A DNA stretch of 8,667 nucleotides from Chloroflexota bacterium (GCA_003486225.1 DNGN01000182.1:1-8667), one strand, 5' to 3'. Shown: positions 1 to 6,586, numbered from the stretch's first letter. Notes: generated by a model not told the origin, from the letters alone. Translations and numbers: made by a program.

Positions 1-710
1 GGAGGGATCAGACGCAGCAAAGTACTCTGGCCTCTTTGTTGCTGCAAGTCTCTCAAAAAGGTGACCTGCAGCGGGAAGACTCCCATCCGCAAACCAACTG
101 CTAAGACCAGATAAATTTCAATCCGCGGTGGGATAAGATCCAGCGAAATTCCTCCAGAACCTGCTCCTGCAGCTGCAATAATTGCCGCAATCACAGCCAC
201 TGAGCCCAGCAGATTGGTGAAAAAGAAGACCAGAATCCGGCGACGCAGTTCGACCTTGCGTATCTCCCTGAGCAATATTCCCAATTCAACAATATCCACC
301 AACGTCCACATCAGCAGCATGGTAGCAAAATTTCCAGCCAGGGTGGCAGCAACCCCCATTGCAGTCAAGCCTAAATCCCCTGCCCAGATCACCCAATTGG
401 TCCCTACTGCGCGTCCCACATCGGTCAGTAGCACTGCTAATCCCAAAGTTGCCACAGCTAAAGCCAATGGCCAGGTTTCTGCATCGATCTGGAAAAAAAT
501 CGTGGGGATGGGCAAACCCAGATATCCACTCTCGGGTGAACCATTGGCTAGAGGCAGTTGAGACCGCACAAACCACAGGCTGCTCCATGACACCAGAGCG
601 CCAAACACAGCGATCAGCCAGTGATAGACGAAGCGGGGACGCAGCACTCCAAACAGAGTGATGATAAAAGCTGCAGATAATAACGAGAGAAAGGGCAGTA
701 GGGTCAGCAC
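1..710 (-). CDS. Divergent complex I antiporter-like (NuoL/M/N or Mrp type) membrane subunit, partial
   Basis: Reading leftward from a GTG at 710, the frame is open for 236 codons to the window edge, so the C-terminus is missing. The GTG lies 7 bp after the hydantoinase stop, with an in-frame TGA just upstream, so GTG is the only reasonable start; coupled translation is likely because no strong ribosome binding site is visible. The product is almost all hydrophobic: helices at about residues 1-22, 28-47, 79-97, 107-122, 124-147, 158-182 and 198-215. The order of helices and short motifs (FQID before a helix, AGNFATMLLMW, then a helix ending RMGVFPLQ) resembles NuoL/M/N-family subunits, whose corresponding segments usually read ..WE.. 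and ..K...PLH.WLP... Here the Glu after Trp is Thr136 and the helix-7 Lys looks like Arg208, so proton translocation may be altered. Family assignment is by eye and only moderately sure; another polytopic protein is possible. Confidence 0.55.
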   Translation of the reverse strand, partial: MLTLLPFLSLLSAAFIITLFGVLRPRFVYHWLIAVFGALVSWSSLWFVRSQLPLANGSPESGYLGLPIPTIFFQIDAETWPLALAVATLGLAVLLTDVGRAVGTNWVIWAGDLGLTAMGVAATLAGNFATMLLMWTLVDIVELGILLREIRKVELRRRILVFFFTNLLGSVAVIAAIIAAAGAGSGGISLDLIPPRIEIYLVLAVGLRMGVFPLQVTFLRDLQQQRGQSTLLRLIP

Positions 711-717
711 GGTATAC

Positions 718-2136
718 TTATATCACAGGTGAGCCTGCTTCGCGTCTCAGAAACTTGCCTTCACCGGGTTTCCCCAGCCAGCGATCCTGATCAACGATCA
801 GCTTCCCGCGCAGGAAAACTTTCTCAGGGAACCCGGTCAGCGGCCAGCCTTCAAACAAATTGTAATCAGTACGGTGATGGGCATACGCGACGCCATATTC
901 CAGCTTTCTATTCGGATCCCAGATTATAATATCGGCATCCGAACCAGCAGCCAAAGCCCCCTTTTGGGGGTAAAGGCCAAAAATCTTGGCCGGGTTCGTG
1001 CTGGTGAGCGCCACAAATTGATTCTCAGTAATATGTCCTTTACCTACCCCATAGCTCCATAAGATTGGCAGGCGATCGCCGACTGCCGGCAGCCCATTGG
1101 GAATCTTGGTAAAGTCTTTTGCTCCCAGTTCTTTGCCCGGGATTGCGACTGGTTGACCCTCATACATAATAGGCGATGTGCCATCATAAAAAAATGGGCA
1201 GTGATCAGTGCCAACCACCTGAAGCTGATCGTTGGAAAGTGCATGCCAAAGAGCTTGTTGGTCTTGCTCGCCGCGCATCGGAGGCGAGCAAATCCATTTG
1301 GCGCCGTCTTCTCTTTCCAAATCCGCCTGACTGAAGAACAGGTACTGCGGACATGTCTCACCCATGACAGGGACATTGCGCCGCCGGGCATAGTGCAGCA
1401 TATCAGCTTCTCCGGCAGTATTCATATGCACAATATACAGCGGTGCTTGCGCCTGGGCAGCCAGGGCGGCAGCCCTCAAGGCCGCTTCGACTGCCCCCCA
1501 GGCCGGACGCGTCCGGGCATGCCAGATCGGAGATGTGTGGCCTGCGGCCAGTGCTTGTGGCACCAGTTCATCGATCACATCTCCATTTTCAGCGTGCAGC
1601 ATGGTCAGCATCCCGTTGCGCCTGGCAATCTGCAGCACCCGGAAAATCTCACCGTCCTGCAAACGCAGGCGGCCGTTATACGCCGTGAATACCTTCAAAG
1701 TTGGGATGCCGAGATCCAGCAGGCGTGGAATTTCGGATTCCACCTGGGCATTCAGCCTGGTGATGTTCATATGAAAGCTGAAATCGATGGCAGCTTTGGG
1801 GTCTGCTTTGGCATGCCACGCAGCCACCCCCTGCGCCAAGCTGTCCTGGTCGGGTTGAGGAACAAAATCCATTACGGTGGTGGTGCCGCCAAAGGCCGCA
1901 GCCTTGTGACCCGTGTAATGATCATCCGAGGAAACGGTATCGAACATTGGCAAGTCAAAATGGGTATGCGGGTCAACCCCGCCCGGCAGGACCAACTTCC
2001 CGCTGGCATCGATCACTTCGCTGCCCTCCGGCTCAAGCCCGGGACCAATGGCTTTGATCTTTTCACCATCTAACAGAATATCAGCAAAAAAAGACCTTTC
2101 CGCAGTCACCAACCGACCAGATTTGATTAAGATCAT
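718..2136 (-). CDS. hydA: D-hydantoinase / dihydropyrimidinase (cyclic amidohydrolase)
   Basis: This is a 472-aa zinc-dependent amidohydrolase that opens hydantoin or dihydropyrimidine rings to N-carbamoyl amino acids in the cytoplasm. All binuclear-centre residues are visible: H57 and H59 (DPHTHF), K148 for carboxylation (TLKVF), H181 (LHAENGD), H237 (VHMNT) and D311 (GTDHCPF). The substrate-contact Tyr153 follows the lysine, and GETCPQYLFF and CSPPMRG match family blocks. Length is typical. I chose the ATG at 2136 over an in-frame ATG at 2157: GAGAGGAG sits right before the 2136 codon, whereas the longer form would place that ribosome binding site inside the gene and add MGIERRK. The membrane gene at 710 follows 7 bp downstream. 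No carbamoylase, transporter or reductase is present here, so the substrate (pyrimidine, hydantoin or a purine-derived ureide) cannot be told. Allantoinase or phenylhydantoinase activity are alternatives. Confidence 0.9.
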   Translation of the reverse strand: MILIKSGRLVTAERSFFADILLDGEKIKAIGPGLEPEGSEVIDASGKLVLPGGVDPHTHFDLPMFDTVSSDDHYTGHKAAAFGGTTTVMDFVPQPDQDSLAQGVAAWHAKADPKAAIDFSFHMNITRLNAQVESEIPRLLDLGIPTLKVFTAYNGRLRLQDGEIFRVLQIARRNGMLTMLHAENGDVIDELVPQALAAGHTSPIWHARTRPAWGAVEAALRAAALAAQAQAPLYIVHMNTAGEADMLHYARRRNVPVMGETCPQYLFFSQADLEREDGAKWICSPPMRGEQDQQALWHALSNDQLQVVGTDHCPFFYDGTSPIMYEGQPVAIPGKELGAKDFTKIPNGLPAVGDRLPILWSYGVGKGHITENQFVALTSTNPAKIFGLYPQKGALAAGSDADIIIWDPNRKLEYGVAYAHHRTDYNLFEGWPLTGFPEKVFLRGKLIVDQDRWLGKPGEGKFLRREAGSPVI

Positions 2137-2184
2137 TTTTCTCCTCTCGATACCCATTTAGCCAGGGTTGGTTGAATTTGGACC

Positions 2185-2199
2185 CTTGCTTAAATCAAG
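2185..2199. promoter_or_regulatory. Imperfect 15-bp dyad in the hydA/ubiB divergent region
   Basis: CTTGCTTAAATCAAG is an odd-centred imperfect palindrome with six of seven pairs matching. It lies in the 102-bp gap between the divergently read hydantoinase and UbiB-like genes, where an operator would be expected. No regulator gene is adjacent, so the binding protein is unknown, and chance occurrence in AT-rich DNA is quite possible. Confidence 0.25.
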
Positions 2200-2226
2200 T
2201 TTACCATTTTTAGATCAAAACACATT

Positions 2227-2232
2227 TATAAT
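2227..2232 (+). promoter_or_regulatory. Candidate -10 box for the UbiB-like gene (possible leaderless transcript)
   Basis: A perfect TATAAT lies 6 nt before the A of the ATG at 2239. Transcription starting the usual 7 or so bases after a -10 would begin at or next to the start codon. No purine-rich ribosome binding site is present (the preceding bases are attcttcc), which fits a leaderless mRNA. No good -35 is found at 16-18 bp; TTTACC at 2200-2205 is 21 bp away. Confidence 0.4.
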
Positions 2233-2238
2233 TCTTCC

Positions 2239-3888
2239 ATGGATAAAACTCGCTACCGTAGGATTACATTCTTCTTTGGCCGGATGCTCGCCAGCCTCTT
2301 TCTCTGGGAAATCATCTTCCCTCTCATCGGCCTGAAAAAGATTTCAGCCAGGACACGCCCCAAAAGAGCACGCAAGATCGCCAGGGATTACCACGATCTA
2401 GCTGTCCGGTTGGGCGGAGTCCTTATCAAAGTTGGCCAGTTCCTCTCAACCCGTCTGGATGTACTGCCCGAAGAGATCACCGACGAACTGGCAGGCTTGC
2501 AAGATGAAGTTCCTGCAGAAGATTTTGCAGCCATTCGCAACCTTGCCGAGCAGGAGCTCAAGGGTTCACTACTGGAGCATTTTGCATCCTTTGATGAGGT
2601 CCCATTAGCTGCTGCCTCCTTGGGGCAGGTGCACCGTGCCCAGCTCAAGCCGCAAAACCAGCAGGAGTTTGGCACGCATGTCGTCATGAAGATCCAGCGT
2701 CCGAATATTGAAACCATCATCGCTACCGATCTCAGTGCCCTAAACTGGGCTGGAAAGCTTGTCATGCGGTACCGGCCACTGCGGAAGCGGATCGATATCA
2801 CCGCTTTGCTGGCTGAGTTCTCCTCTGTGCTATACGCTGAGATCGATTACATCGCTGAGGGAGGCAATGCCCAGACATTCAAGGAGAATTTTGCCAATGT
2901 GCCTGGTGTGCGCGTGCCTCAGGTGGTTTGGTCACACACCACCAAGAGAGTTCTCACCCTGGAAGACGTATTTGCCATTAAAATTACAGACTACAACGAG
3001 ATTGATCAAGCTGGCATAGACCGCAAGGAAGTCGCCACCCGCCTTTTTGATACCTATATGCGCCAGATATTTACAAACGGGTTCTTTCATGCGGACCCTC
3101 ACCCCGGCAATTTATTTGTGGACATCAATGGTACAGAAGGCCCCTGGCAGCTGACTTTTGTTGATTTTGGCATGGTGGGCAAAATCCCGCCCAGCACGCG
3201 TGAGGGGTTGAAAGAGTTTGCCATCGGGCTGGGCACCAAAGATGCCAAACGTATCATCGAGGCTTATAAAATCCTTAAAATCCTGCTGCCCAATGCAGAC
3301 CTCGATCTCATAGAGCAGGCGGAATCTGTCATGTTCGACCGGTTTTGGGGTAAAAGTATGGATGAATTGCGCAGCATCCCCTTCGATGAGATGCATGCGT
3401 TTGCCAAAGAATTCCGGGAATTGATCTATGAAATGCCTTTTCAGGTACCACAAGACCTGATCTTCCTGGTCCGTACGGTCGCGATCCTTGCGGGGATCTG
3501 CACCGGGTTGGACCGCGAATTTAATTTATGGGGTGTAATGGCACCCTATACCGAAAAAATGATCGCCGATGAGACGGGAGCATCCACATGGCTGAAAGAA
3601 GCTGGCATGATCCTGCAAACCCTGATCGCCCTGCCGCGCAAAACCGAAAATGTCTTCGACCGTCTCAGCAGGGGCGGGTTGGTGGTTCAGGTGCCGGCCG
3701 GCGAAAGACAGATGAAACAAATAAACCAGACCCTCAAACGTCTGGTTTACGCCGTCCTGTTTTTGGCTTTCCTGACCAACGGGGTGCTGGTCTATCTTTA
3801 TCGGGAAGGCTGGTTGGCTTATGTTCTGCTGGCTGGTGCCGGTTTATCCCTGCTGGGCGCAATCAGGCCGCGCAGGCATAACCCTTAG
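2239..3888 (+). CDS. UbiB/ABC1/AarF-family atypical kinase or ATPase
   Basis: This 549-aa protein belongs to the UbiB (ABC1, ADCK, AarF) protein-kinase-like family, which in other organisms supports isoprenoid-quinone synthesis or lipid homeostasis at the membrane. Signature elements appear in order: the KxGQ motif (K64, G66, Q67, within VLIKVGQFLSTR), the Ala-rich loop replacing the kinase Gly loop (AAAS, 124-127), the nucleotide-binding Lys151 (VMKIQRP), EIDYIAEGGNA at 201-211, the catalytic loop HADPHPGN (284-291, D286) and the metal-binding DFG (309-311). Two hydrophobic segments near the C-terminus (about 500-517 and 523-541) form the usual membrane hairpin, and the N-terminus (9-31) is also hydrophobic. 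The ATG at 2239 is the only usable start, since an in-frame TAA lies upstream. No quinone-biosynthesis gene is nearby, so the exact substrate is unknown. Family assignment is very secure; the symbol ubiB is withheld because ubiquinone synthesis is not shown. Confidence 0.93.
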   Translation: MDKTRYRRITFFFGRMLASLFLWEIIFPLIGLKKISARTRPKRARKIARDYHDLAVRLGGVLIKVGQFLSTRLDVLPEEITDELAGLQDEVPAEDFAAIRNLAEQELKGSLLEHFASFDEVPLAAASLGQVHRAQLKPQNQQEFGTHVVMKIQRPNIETIIATDLSALNWAGKLVMRYRPLRKRIDITALLAEFSSVLYAEIDYIAEGGNAQTFKENFANVPGVRVPQVVWSHTTKRVLTLEDVFAIKITDYNEIDQAGIDRKEVATRLFDTYMRQIFTNGFFHADPHPGNLFVDINGTEGPWQLTFVDFGMVGKIPPSTREGLKEFAIGLGTKDAKRIIEAYKILKILLPNADLDLIEQAESVMFDRFWGKSMDELRSIPFDEMHAFAKEFRELIYEMPFQVPQDLIFLVRTVAILAGICTGLDREFNLWGVMAPYTEKMIADETGASTWLKEAGMILQTLIALPRKTENVFDRLSRGGLVVQVPAGERQMKQINQTLKRLVYAVLFLAFLTNGVLVYLYREGWLAYVLLAGAGLSLLGAIRPRRHNP

Positions 3889-3907
3889 CCGTACCGGTCA
3901 GGCAATC

Positions 3908-4123
3908 TCAATCGTCATATTTTTCTAAGCGTTCGATGGCGTGGCTGATCAGGGAACGTGCTGCCATCAGCATTTGTTTGCGGGCCTCTCGCCTGTGCTC
4001 GATGAATTCCGGCGGGAAAAGGGCGCGAATGCTCTCATGCATTTCCTGACGCGCTTGCTTGTAATGCTGGCGCGCTTCTTCTGGGATCTGATCTTTCTTA
4101 TGAGATTTCTTTTCTTCAGCCAT
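3908..4123 (-). CDS. Small highly charged helical protein, unknown function
   Basis: This 71-aa product is not a family I recognise. It is rich in Lys, Arg, Glu and His, starts with a basic, Lys-rich segment (MAEEKKSHKKDQ), and is then predicted by eye to form two long amphipathic helices split by FPPEF (about residues 36-40). It has no signal peptide, membrane segment or cysteine. Its reality is supported by GAGAGG 5 nt before the ATG and by a near-consensus promoter upstream (4155-4183). It converges on the UbiB-like gene, with only 19 bp between the two stop codons. The composition suggests a soluble oligomeric or nucleic-acid-associated protein, but that is inference. It is expressed divergently from the membrane-protein/XRE operon. 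Confidence 0.75.
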   Translation of the reverse strand: MAEEKKSHKKDQIPEEARQHYKQARQEMHESIRALFPPEFIEHRREARKQMLMAARSLISHAIERLEKYDD

Positions 4124-4154
4124 TGTATCCTCTCAATTAATTGATGGTAACTTA

Positions 4155-4183
4155 ATTATTGCACAGCGAATACAGCGCGTCAA
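4155..4183 (-). promoter_or_regulatory. Sigma-70-type promoter for the 71-aa protein
   Basis: Read on the minus strand, TTGACG (4183-4178, 5/6 consensus) is followed by a 17-bp spacer and AATAAT (4160-4155, 5/6 consensus). The expected start near 4148 gives a leader of about 25 nt that carries the GAGAGG ribosome binding site. Score and spacing are both close to ideal. Confidence 0.7.
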
Positions 4184-4215
4184 GATTGCAAAAGGTCGGA
4201 TAAATTTTTCCCCGC

Positions 4216-4244
4216 TTGACAATATATAACATATTTGTTATATT
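4216..4244 (+). promoter_or_regulatory. Sigma-70-type promoter for the membrane-protein/XRE operon
   Basis: A perfect TTGACA (4216-4221), a 17-bp spacer and TATATT (4239-4244) form a strong housekeeping-type promoter. Initiation near 4251 would give a leader of about 50 nt before the ATG at 4301. The spacer and -10 are covered by a perfect dyad, so a bound repressor would block RNA polymerase. Confidence 0.7.
4224..4243. promoter_or_regulatory. Perfect inverted repeat, probable operator
   Basis: ATATAACA (4224-4231) and TGTTATAT (4236-4243) are perfect 8-bp inverted arms around a TATT spacer. They sit inside the -35/-10 spacer and overlap the -10 of the promoter at 4216-4244. Location and symmetry are classic for a repressor site; the obvious candidate is the Cro/CI-type protein encoded at 4752-4961 in the same operon. 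The AT-rich composition lowers specificity, but the half-site TGTTA recurs in the second dyad downstream. Confidence 0.55.
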
Positions 4245-4257
4245 ATGAGTAGTAAAA

Positions 4258-4283
4258 GTTACATTTTGTATAATAAATGTTAC
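4258..4283. promoter_or_regulatory. Second, imperfect dyad in the operon leader with TATAAT in its loop
   Basis: GTTACATTT (4258-4266) and AAATGTTAC (4275-4283) pair at eight of nine positions around an 8-nt loop that contains a perfect TATAAT (4269-4274). It lies between the upstream promoter and the GGAGG ribosome binding site. It may be a second operator sharing the TGTTA half-site, a leader hairpin, or a second -10; no matching -35 is seen for the last option. Confidence 0.4.
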
Positions 4284-4300
4284 AACCAATGGAGGATATG

Positions 4301-4747
4301 ATGTCCACAAAGATTGAACTTTTCGATCAGGAACGCAGTGCGAACCGGCTCGGCTTTCTGGTAGGCTCTAGCCTGTTTTTCGTGGCTTGGTTTATCCGGG
4401 CAGCCCTGAAACTGCTGGAGGTCCATTTCGACGCCATCTATTCCATTCTAATGGTCCTGCTGTTAATTTCTATTGGGGTCCAGGTTGTGTTTGCGCTCAA
4501 AGACCACCGCCTGAACGCGAGAATGAAAAGCAACCCCCTGCTGAAAGAGGCAATGAACGATGAATTGATCCAGTTGAATGAGCTAAAAGCCTGGAAGACC
4601 GCCTTTTTCGCCCTGATCGGTTTCATCCTGTTTGCAGCTATCCTTTCCATGGCAATGGTCATCAAAGATCCGATGCTCATCTATCTGACTGCGCTGTTGG
4701 TCGGTTTTGGTACCCGCAACATGGCAGTGTATATCCTCAACAGGTAA
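4301..4747 (+). CDS. Four-helix integral membrane protein paired with an XRE regulator
   Basis: This is a 148-aa protein with four predicted membrane helices at about residues 17-37, 45-66, 99-121 and 124-146. A polar, charged loop at 67-98 (KDHRLNARMK..., then NDELIQLNELKA) separates the two hairpins. I start it at the second ATG of the ATGATG pair because GGAGG (4291-4295) is 5 nt upstream of 4301; a longer in-frame start at 4277 would overlap that ribosome binding site and the leader dyad. The gene ends 4 bp before the XRE gene, so the two are co-transcribed. Small four-helix proteins next to short Cro/CI regulators are a recurrent bacterial pairing. I cannot name the domain family, and neither a sensor nor an effector role is shown. 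Confidence 0.8.
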   Translation: MSTKIELFDQERSANRLGFLVGSSLFFVAWFIRAALKLLEVHFDAIYSILMVLLLISIGVQVVFALKDHRLNARMKSNPLLKEAMNDELIQLNELKAWKTAFFALIGFILFAAILSMAMVIKDPMLIYLTALLVGFGTRNMAVYILNR

Positions 4748-4751
4748 CATA

Positions 4752-4961
4752 ATGGTGGAAAAAAGACTTGATAACACCCTCAAAGTTCAGCGGGCAAAAA
4801 ATGACCTGACCCAGGGACAACTGGCTGAATTAATAGGCGTTACCCGCAAAACGATCAATACCATTGAGAATGGAGTTTACATCCCCTCTACCTATCTTGC
4901 TTTAAAGTTGGCGCATGTTTTGAAGGTTTCGGTTGAAGAGCTTTTCCAGTTAGGCGAGTAA
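4752..4961 (+). CDS. Short Cro/CI-type (XRE) helix-turn-helix transcriptional regulator
   Basis: This 69-aa protein is essentially one HTH_3 domain. The characteristic block LTQGQLAELIGVTRKTINTIENG, with the usual Thr-Gln, Leu-Ala, Gly-Val and Ile-Glu-Asn-Gly positions, spans about residues 19-41, and the closing helices (YLALKLAHVLKVSVEELF) complete the five-helix fold. There is no ligand-binding or dimerisation domain, as is normal for this short subgroup. The ATG at 4752 lies 4 bp after the membrane-protein stop and has only a weak ribosome binding site, so translational coupling is likely. An in-frame ATG at 4707 lies inside the upstream gene and precedes residues unlike the family. It probably represses its own operon through the dyads at 4224-4243 and 4258-4283; this is inferred from position. 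Confidence 0.9.
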   Translation: MVEKRLDNTLKVQRAKNDLTQGQLAELIGVTRKTINTIENGVYIPSTYLALKLAHVLKVSVEELFQLGE

Positions 4962-4998
4962 GCTGGCAAGCCGCACCACTTTGGCGGGCAATCTGAGT

Positions 4999-5574
4999 TC
5001 ACTCCTCATTCCTCAAAGCAGGCCCACCGCTCATCAAGCTGAACAAAGCCAAAATCTCAGGGGATAATGGCAGTTCAGGCAGGTCTTGCACATCATAGCG
5101 CTGCTCCTGCATGGCTCGCTCTCGCAGAGCTTTCCAAAGCACGGCACGCTCTTCGTCGTGCACAGTCAGCTCAGAGATCTCCTCTGAATTCAGGAGGCGT
5201 TCCCCGGTGGTGAATAAAAAGGTCACCCGCTTCCAGTTCCCCGCTCTGATCGGATTTGGCAGTGCGACCAGCGGCCCCAACTGGATTTTAAAATACTCTT
5301 CCCCGGCACGCGGGTGGTCCTGCTGGTCTCTGAACAGTTCGGCCCGGGTGGTCAGCTCATGGCCGCGCACAGGAGCAGCCCACTCAATCAGCCATTTATG
5401 TCCTTTGCCGAAGCTGGCTGGCTGGTAAAACGCCAGCCAATCCACTGCGATCACCTTGGGTGCTGTTCGCAGTGGAATGCGGTACCAGCCCAGCAGGCGC
5501 ACAATTTCCAGGTCTTTTGGCTGCGGGATGAAAGCCACCAACACAAGATCGGCCGGGCCTGGCAAGCTCTGCAT
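4999..5574 (-). CDS. Conserved-looking 191-aa protein, function unassigned
   Basis: I do not recognise a named family with certainty. The product is soluble, without signal peptide or membrane helix. It shows ordered, conserved-looking motifs: ADLVLVAFIPQPKDLEI, GWYRIPLRTAPK, WLAFYQPASFG, APVRGHEL, DHPRAGEEYFKIQLGPL, WKRVTFLFTTGERLL, then EERAVLWKALRERA near residues 141-154. The beta-rich N-terminal part followed by the EERAVLWKALRERA helix recalls, loosely, modules found before endonuclease-like (DUF559-type) domains, but no nuclease domain follows and the protein ends soon after. The ATG at 5574 has GGGGAG 7 nt upstream. It is the last gene of the patatin-metallophosphoesterase operon, 19 bp behind the previous stop. 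The function remains open. Confidence 0.75.
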   Translation of the reverse strand: MQSLPGPADLVLVAFIPQPKDLEIVRLLGWYRIPLRTAPKVIAVDWLAFYQPASFGKGHKWLIEWAAPVRGHELTTRAELFRDQQDHPRAGEEYFKIQLGPLVALPNPIRAGNWKRVTFLFTTGERLLNSEEISELTVHDEERAVLWKALRERAMQEQRYDVQDLPELPLSPEILALFSLMSGGPALRNEE

Positions 5575-5593
5575 GCTCCATCTCCCCTTCCGG

Positions 5594-6565
5594 TTAATCC
5601 GGGACCGGATAAACCAAATCTTCCAACCGGATCGGGGGTATTGGGGTACCCGCCTTGTCGGTCATCATCAACTGCCTGTCCAGATACAATACCCGGTCCA
5701 TTTTCGAATATTCCCCCAGATCATCGCTGACATGCCGTTTGGTGTTCAGCCACCATTTAACAAGTGCGATGGTTCCGTTCTGAATCTCAATGGCGGTGAT
5801 GGCCCGCGGGTGGACGCAGCTGCCGTCATTAAAATAGGGTGGATCTCCCTGCACAGGATGCCATGAGCGGTGGGTGTGCCCGGCAATGATGATCTGGTTA
5901 TGCTCCTCTGCCCAACGCATCATGTGGCCTTCCACTTTATTCTTCTTCCAGCGATTTTGAGCCGCGCTGGTGGGGTCGCGCCATCCCAGGATCTTTTGGA
6001 AAACACTCTTCCACAACGGCAGGGTCAGCATACCCAGCCACCAAAAGTATGAGTTGAAGAAATCTGCCTGGTGACCGTGCACCACAAAGATCTTCTTGCC
6101 GGTTTCCTGGTGCTTCAGCACGATGGCTTCATTCATCCGCACCCCGTGGAATAAGCTGACCTCTTTATCTTCACGATCATCATAATATTTGTACATCGTG
6201 CGGCGCACTACGCTGGGGAAGCGGCGAATCATATCGTGGTTGCCGTAGATCATGATCAGGCGGCCCTCGTTATGGAACTTTTTCATCAGCCAAAAGATAT
6301 GGCTGTGCGCCCGGCGGATGTTCTCGAAGATCCAATTCTCGCTGAGCTCATCCCCGTCTCCGTTCTCTATATATACGAAGCCATCTTCGTAATAGGAGGT
6401 CAGCGCATGAAAGAACAGCAATTGATTATGCGCAAAATCATCGCCCCAATCATTCTTGCCGCGGTGCGAATCACTAAAGATGACAAATTTGTCCCGATTC
6501 GTAAATGAGATCTCGTTCAGCTCCGCTTTCTCAAAAGCTTTGGTCAGTCGTGTGCTTGCGCTCAT
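5594..6565 (-). CDS. Calcineurin-like metallophosphoesterase
   Basis: This 323-aa enzyme belongs to the dinuclear metallophosphoesterase superfamily. The five motifs are in order: D32-x-H34 (FSDSHRG), NGD at 68-70 followed by GDE, GNHD at 108-111, VVHGHQAD with H163 (and H165), and AGHTH with H230 and H232. It therefore hydrolyses a phosphomonoester, phosphodiester or pyrophosphate bond. The motif spacing recalls the LpxH (UDP-diacylglucosamine hydrolase) branch, but no lipid A genes are seen and the substrate is unknown. An aromatic, hydrophobic insert at about 172-195 (SYFWWLGMLTLPLW) could be a membrane- or lipid-facing surface. The C-terminal 60 residues are an extension beyond the core. 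GGAGG 4 nt before the ATG supports the start. It lies 21 bp after the patatin gene and 19 bp before the 191-aa gene, in one operon. Confidence 0.9.
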   Translation of the reverse strand: MSASTRLTKAFEKAELNEISFTNRDKFVIFSDSHRGKNDWGDDFAHNQLLFFHALTSYYEDGFVYIENGDGDELSENWIFENIRRAHSHIFWLMKKFHNEGRLIMIYGNHDMIRRFPSVVRRTMYKYYDDREDKEVSLFHGVRMNEAIVLKHQETGKKIFVVHGHQADFFNSYFWWLGMLTLPLWKSVFQKILGWRDPTSAAQNRWKKNKVEGHMMRWAEEHNQIIIAGHTHRSWHPVQGDPPYFNDGSCVHPRAITAIEIQNGTIALVKWWLNTKRHVSDDLGEYSKMDRVLYLDRQLMMTDKAGTPIPPIRLEDLVYPVPD

Positions 6566-6586
6566 TGGGCCTCCATTCTGTTTTGA

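Noticed and set aside
214..661. Plus-strand frames and a second minus-strand frame over the left-edge gene
   Set aside because: The minus frame started at GTG 710 is continuous to the window edge and gives a coherent polytopic membrane protein, whereas the others have low-complexity or random composition.
1153..2073. A 306-codon open frame on the plus strand opposite the hydantoinase
   Set aside because: It is the antisense shadow of a well-supported enzyme gene; its translation has no recognisable motif and no ribosome binding site.
4962..4998. Possible hairpin GCCGC...GCGGGC between the convergent XRE and 191-aa genes
   Set aside because: The stem is only 4-5 bp with a bulge, and there is no T tract on either strand, so a terminator cannot be supported.
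5314..5866. Two overlapping plus-strand frames of about 136-138 codons
   Set aside because: They cross the junction of two minus-strand genes with good starts and motifs, and have no start signal of their own.
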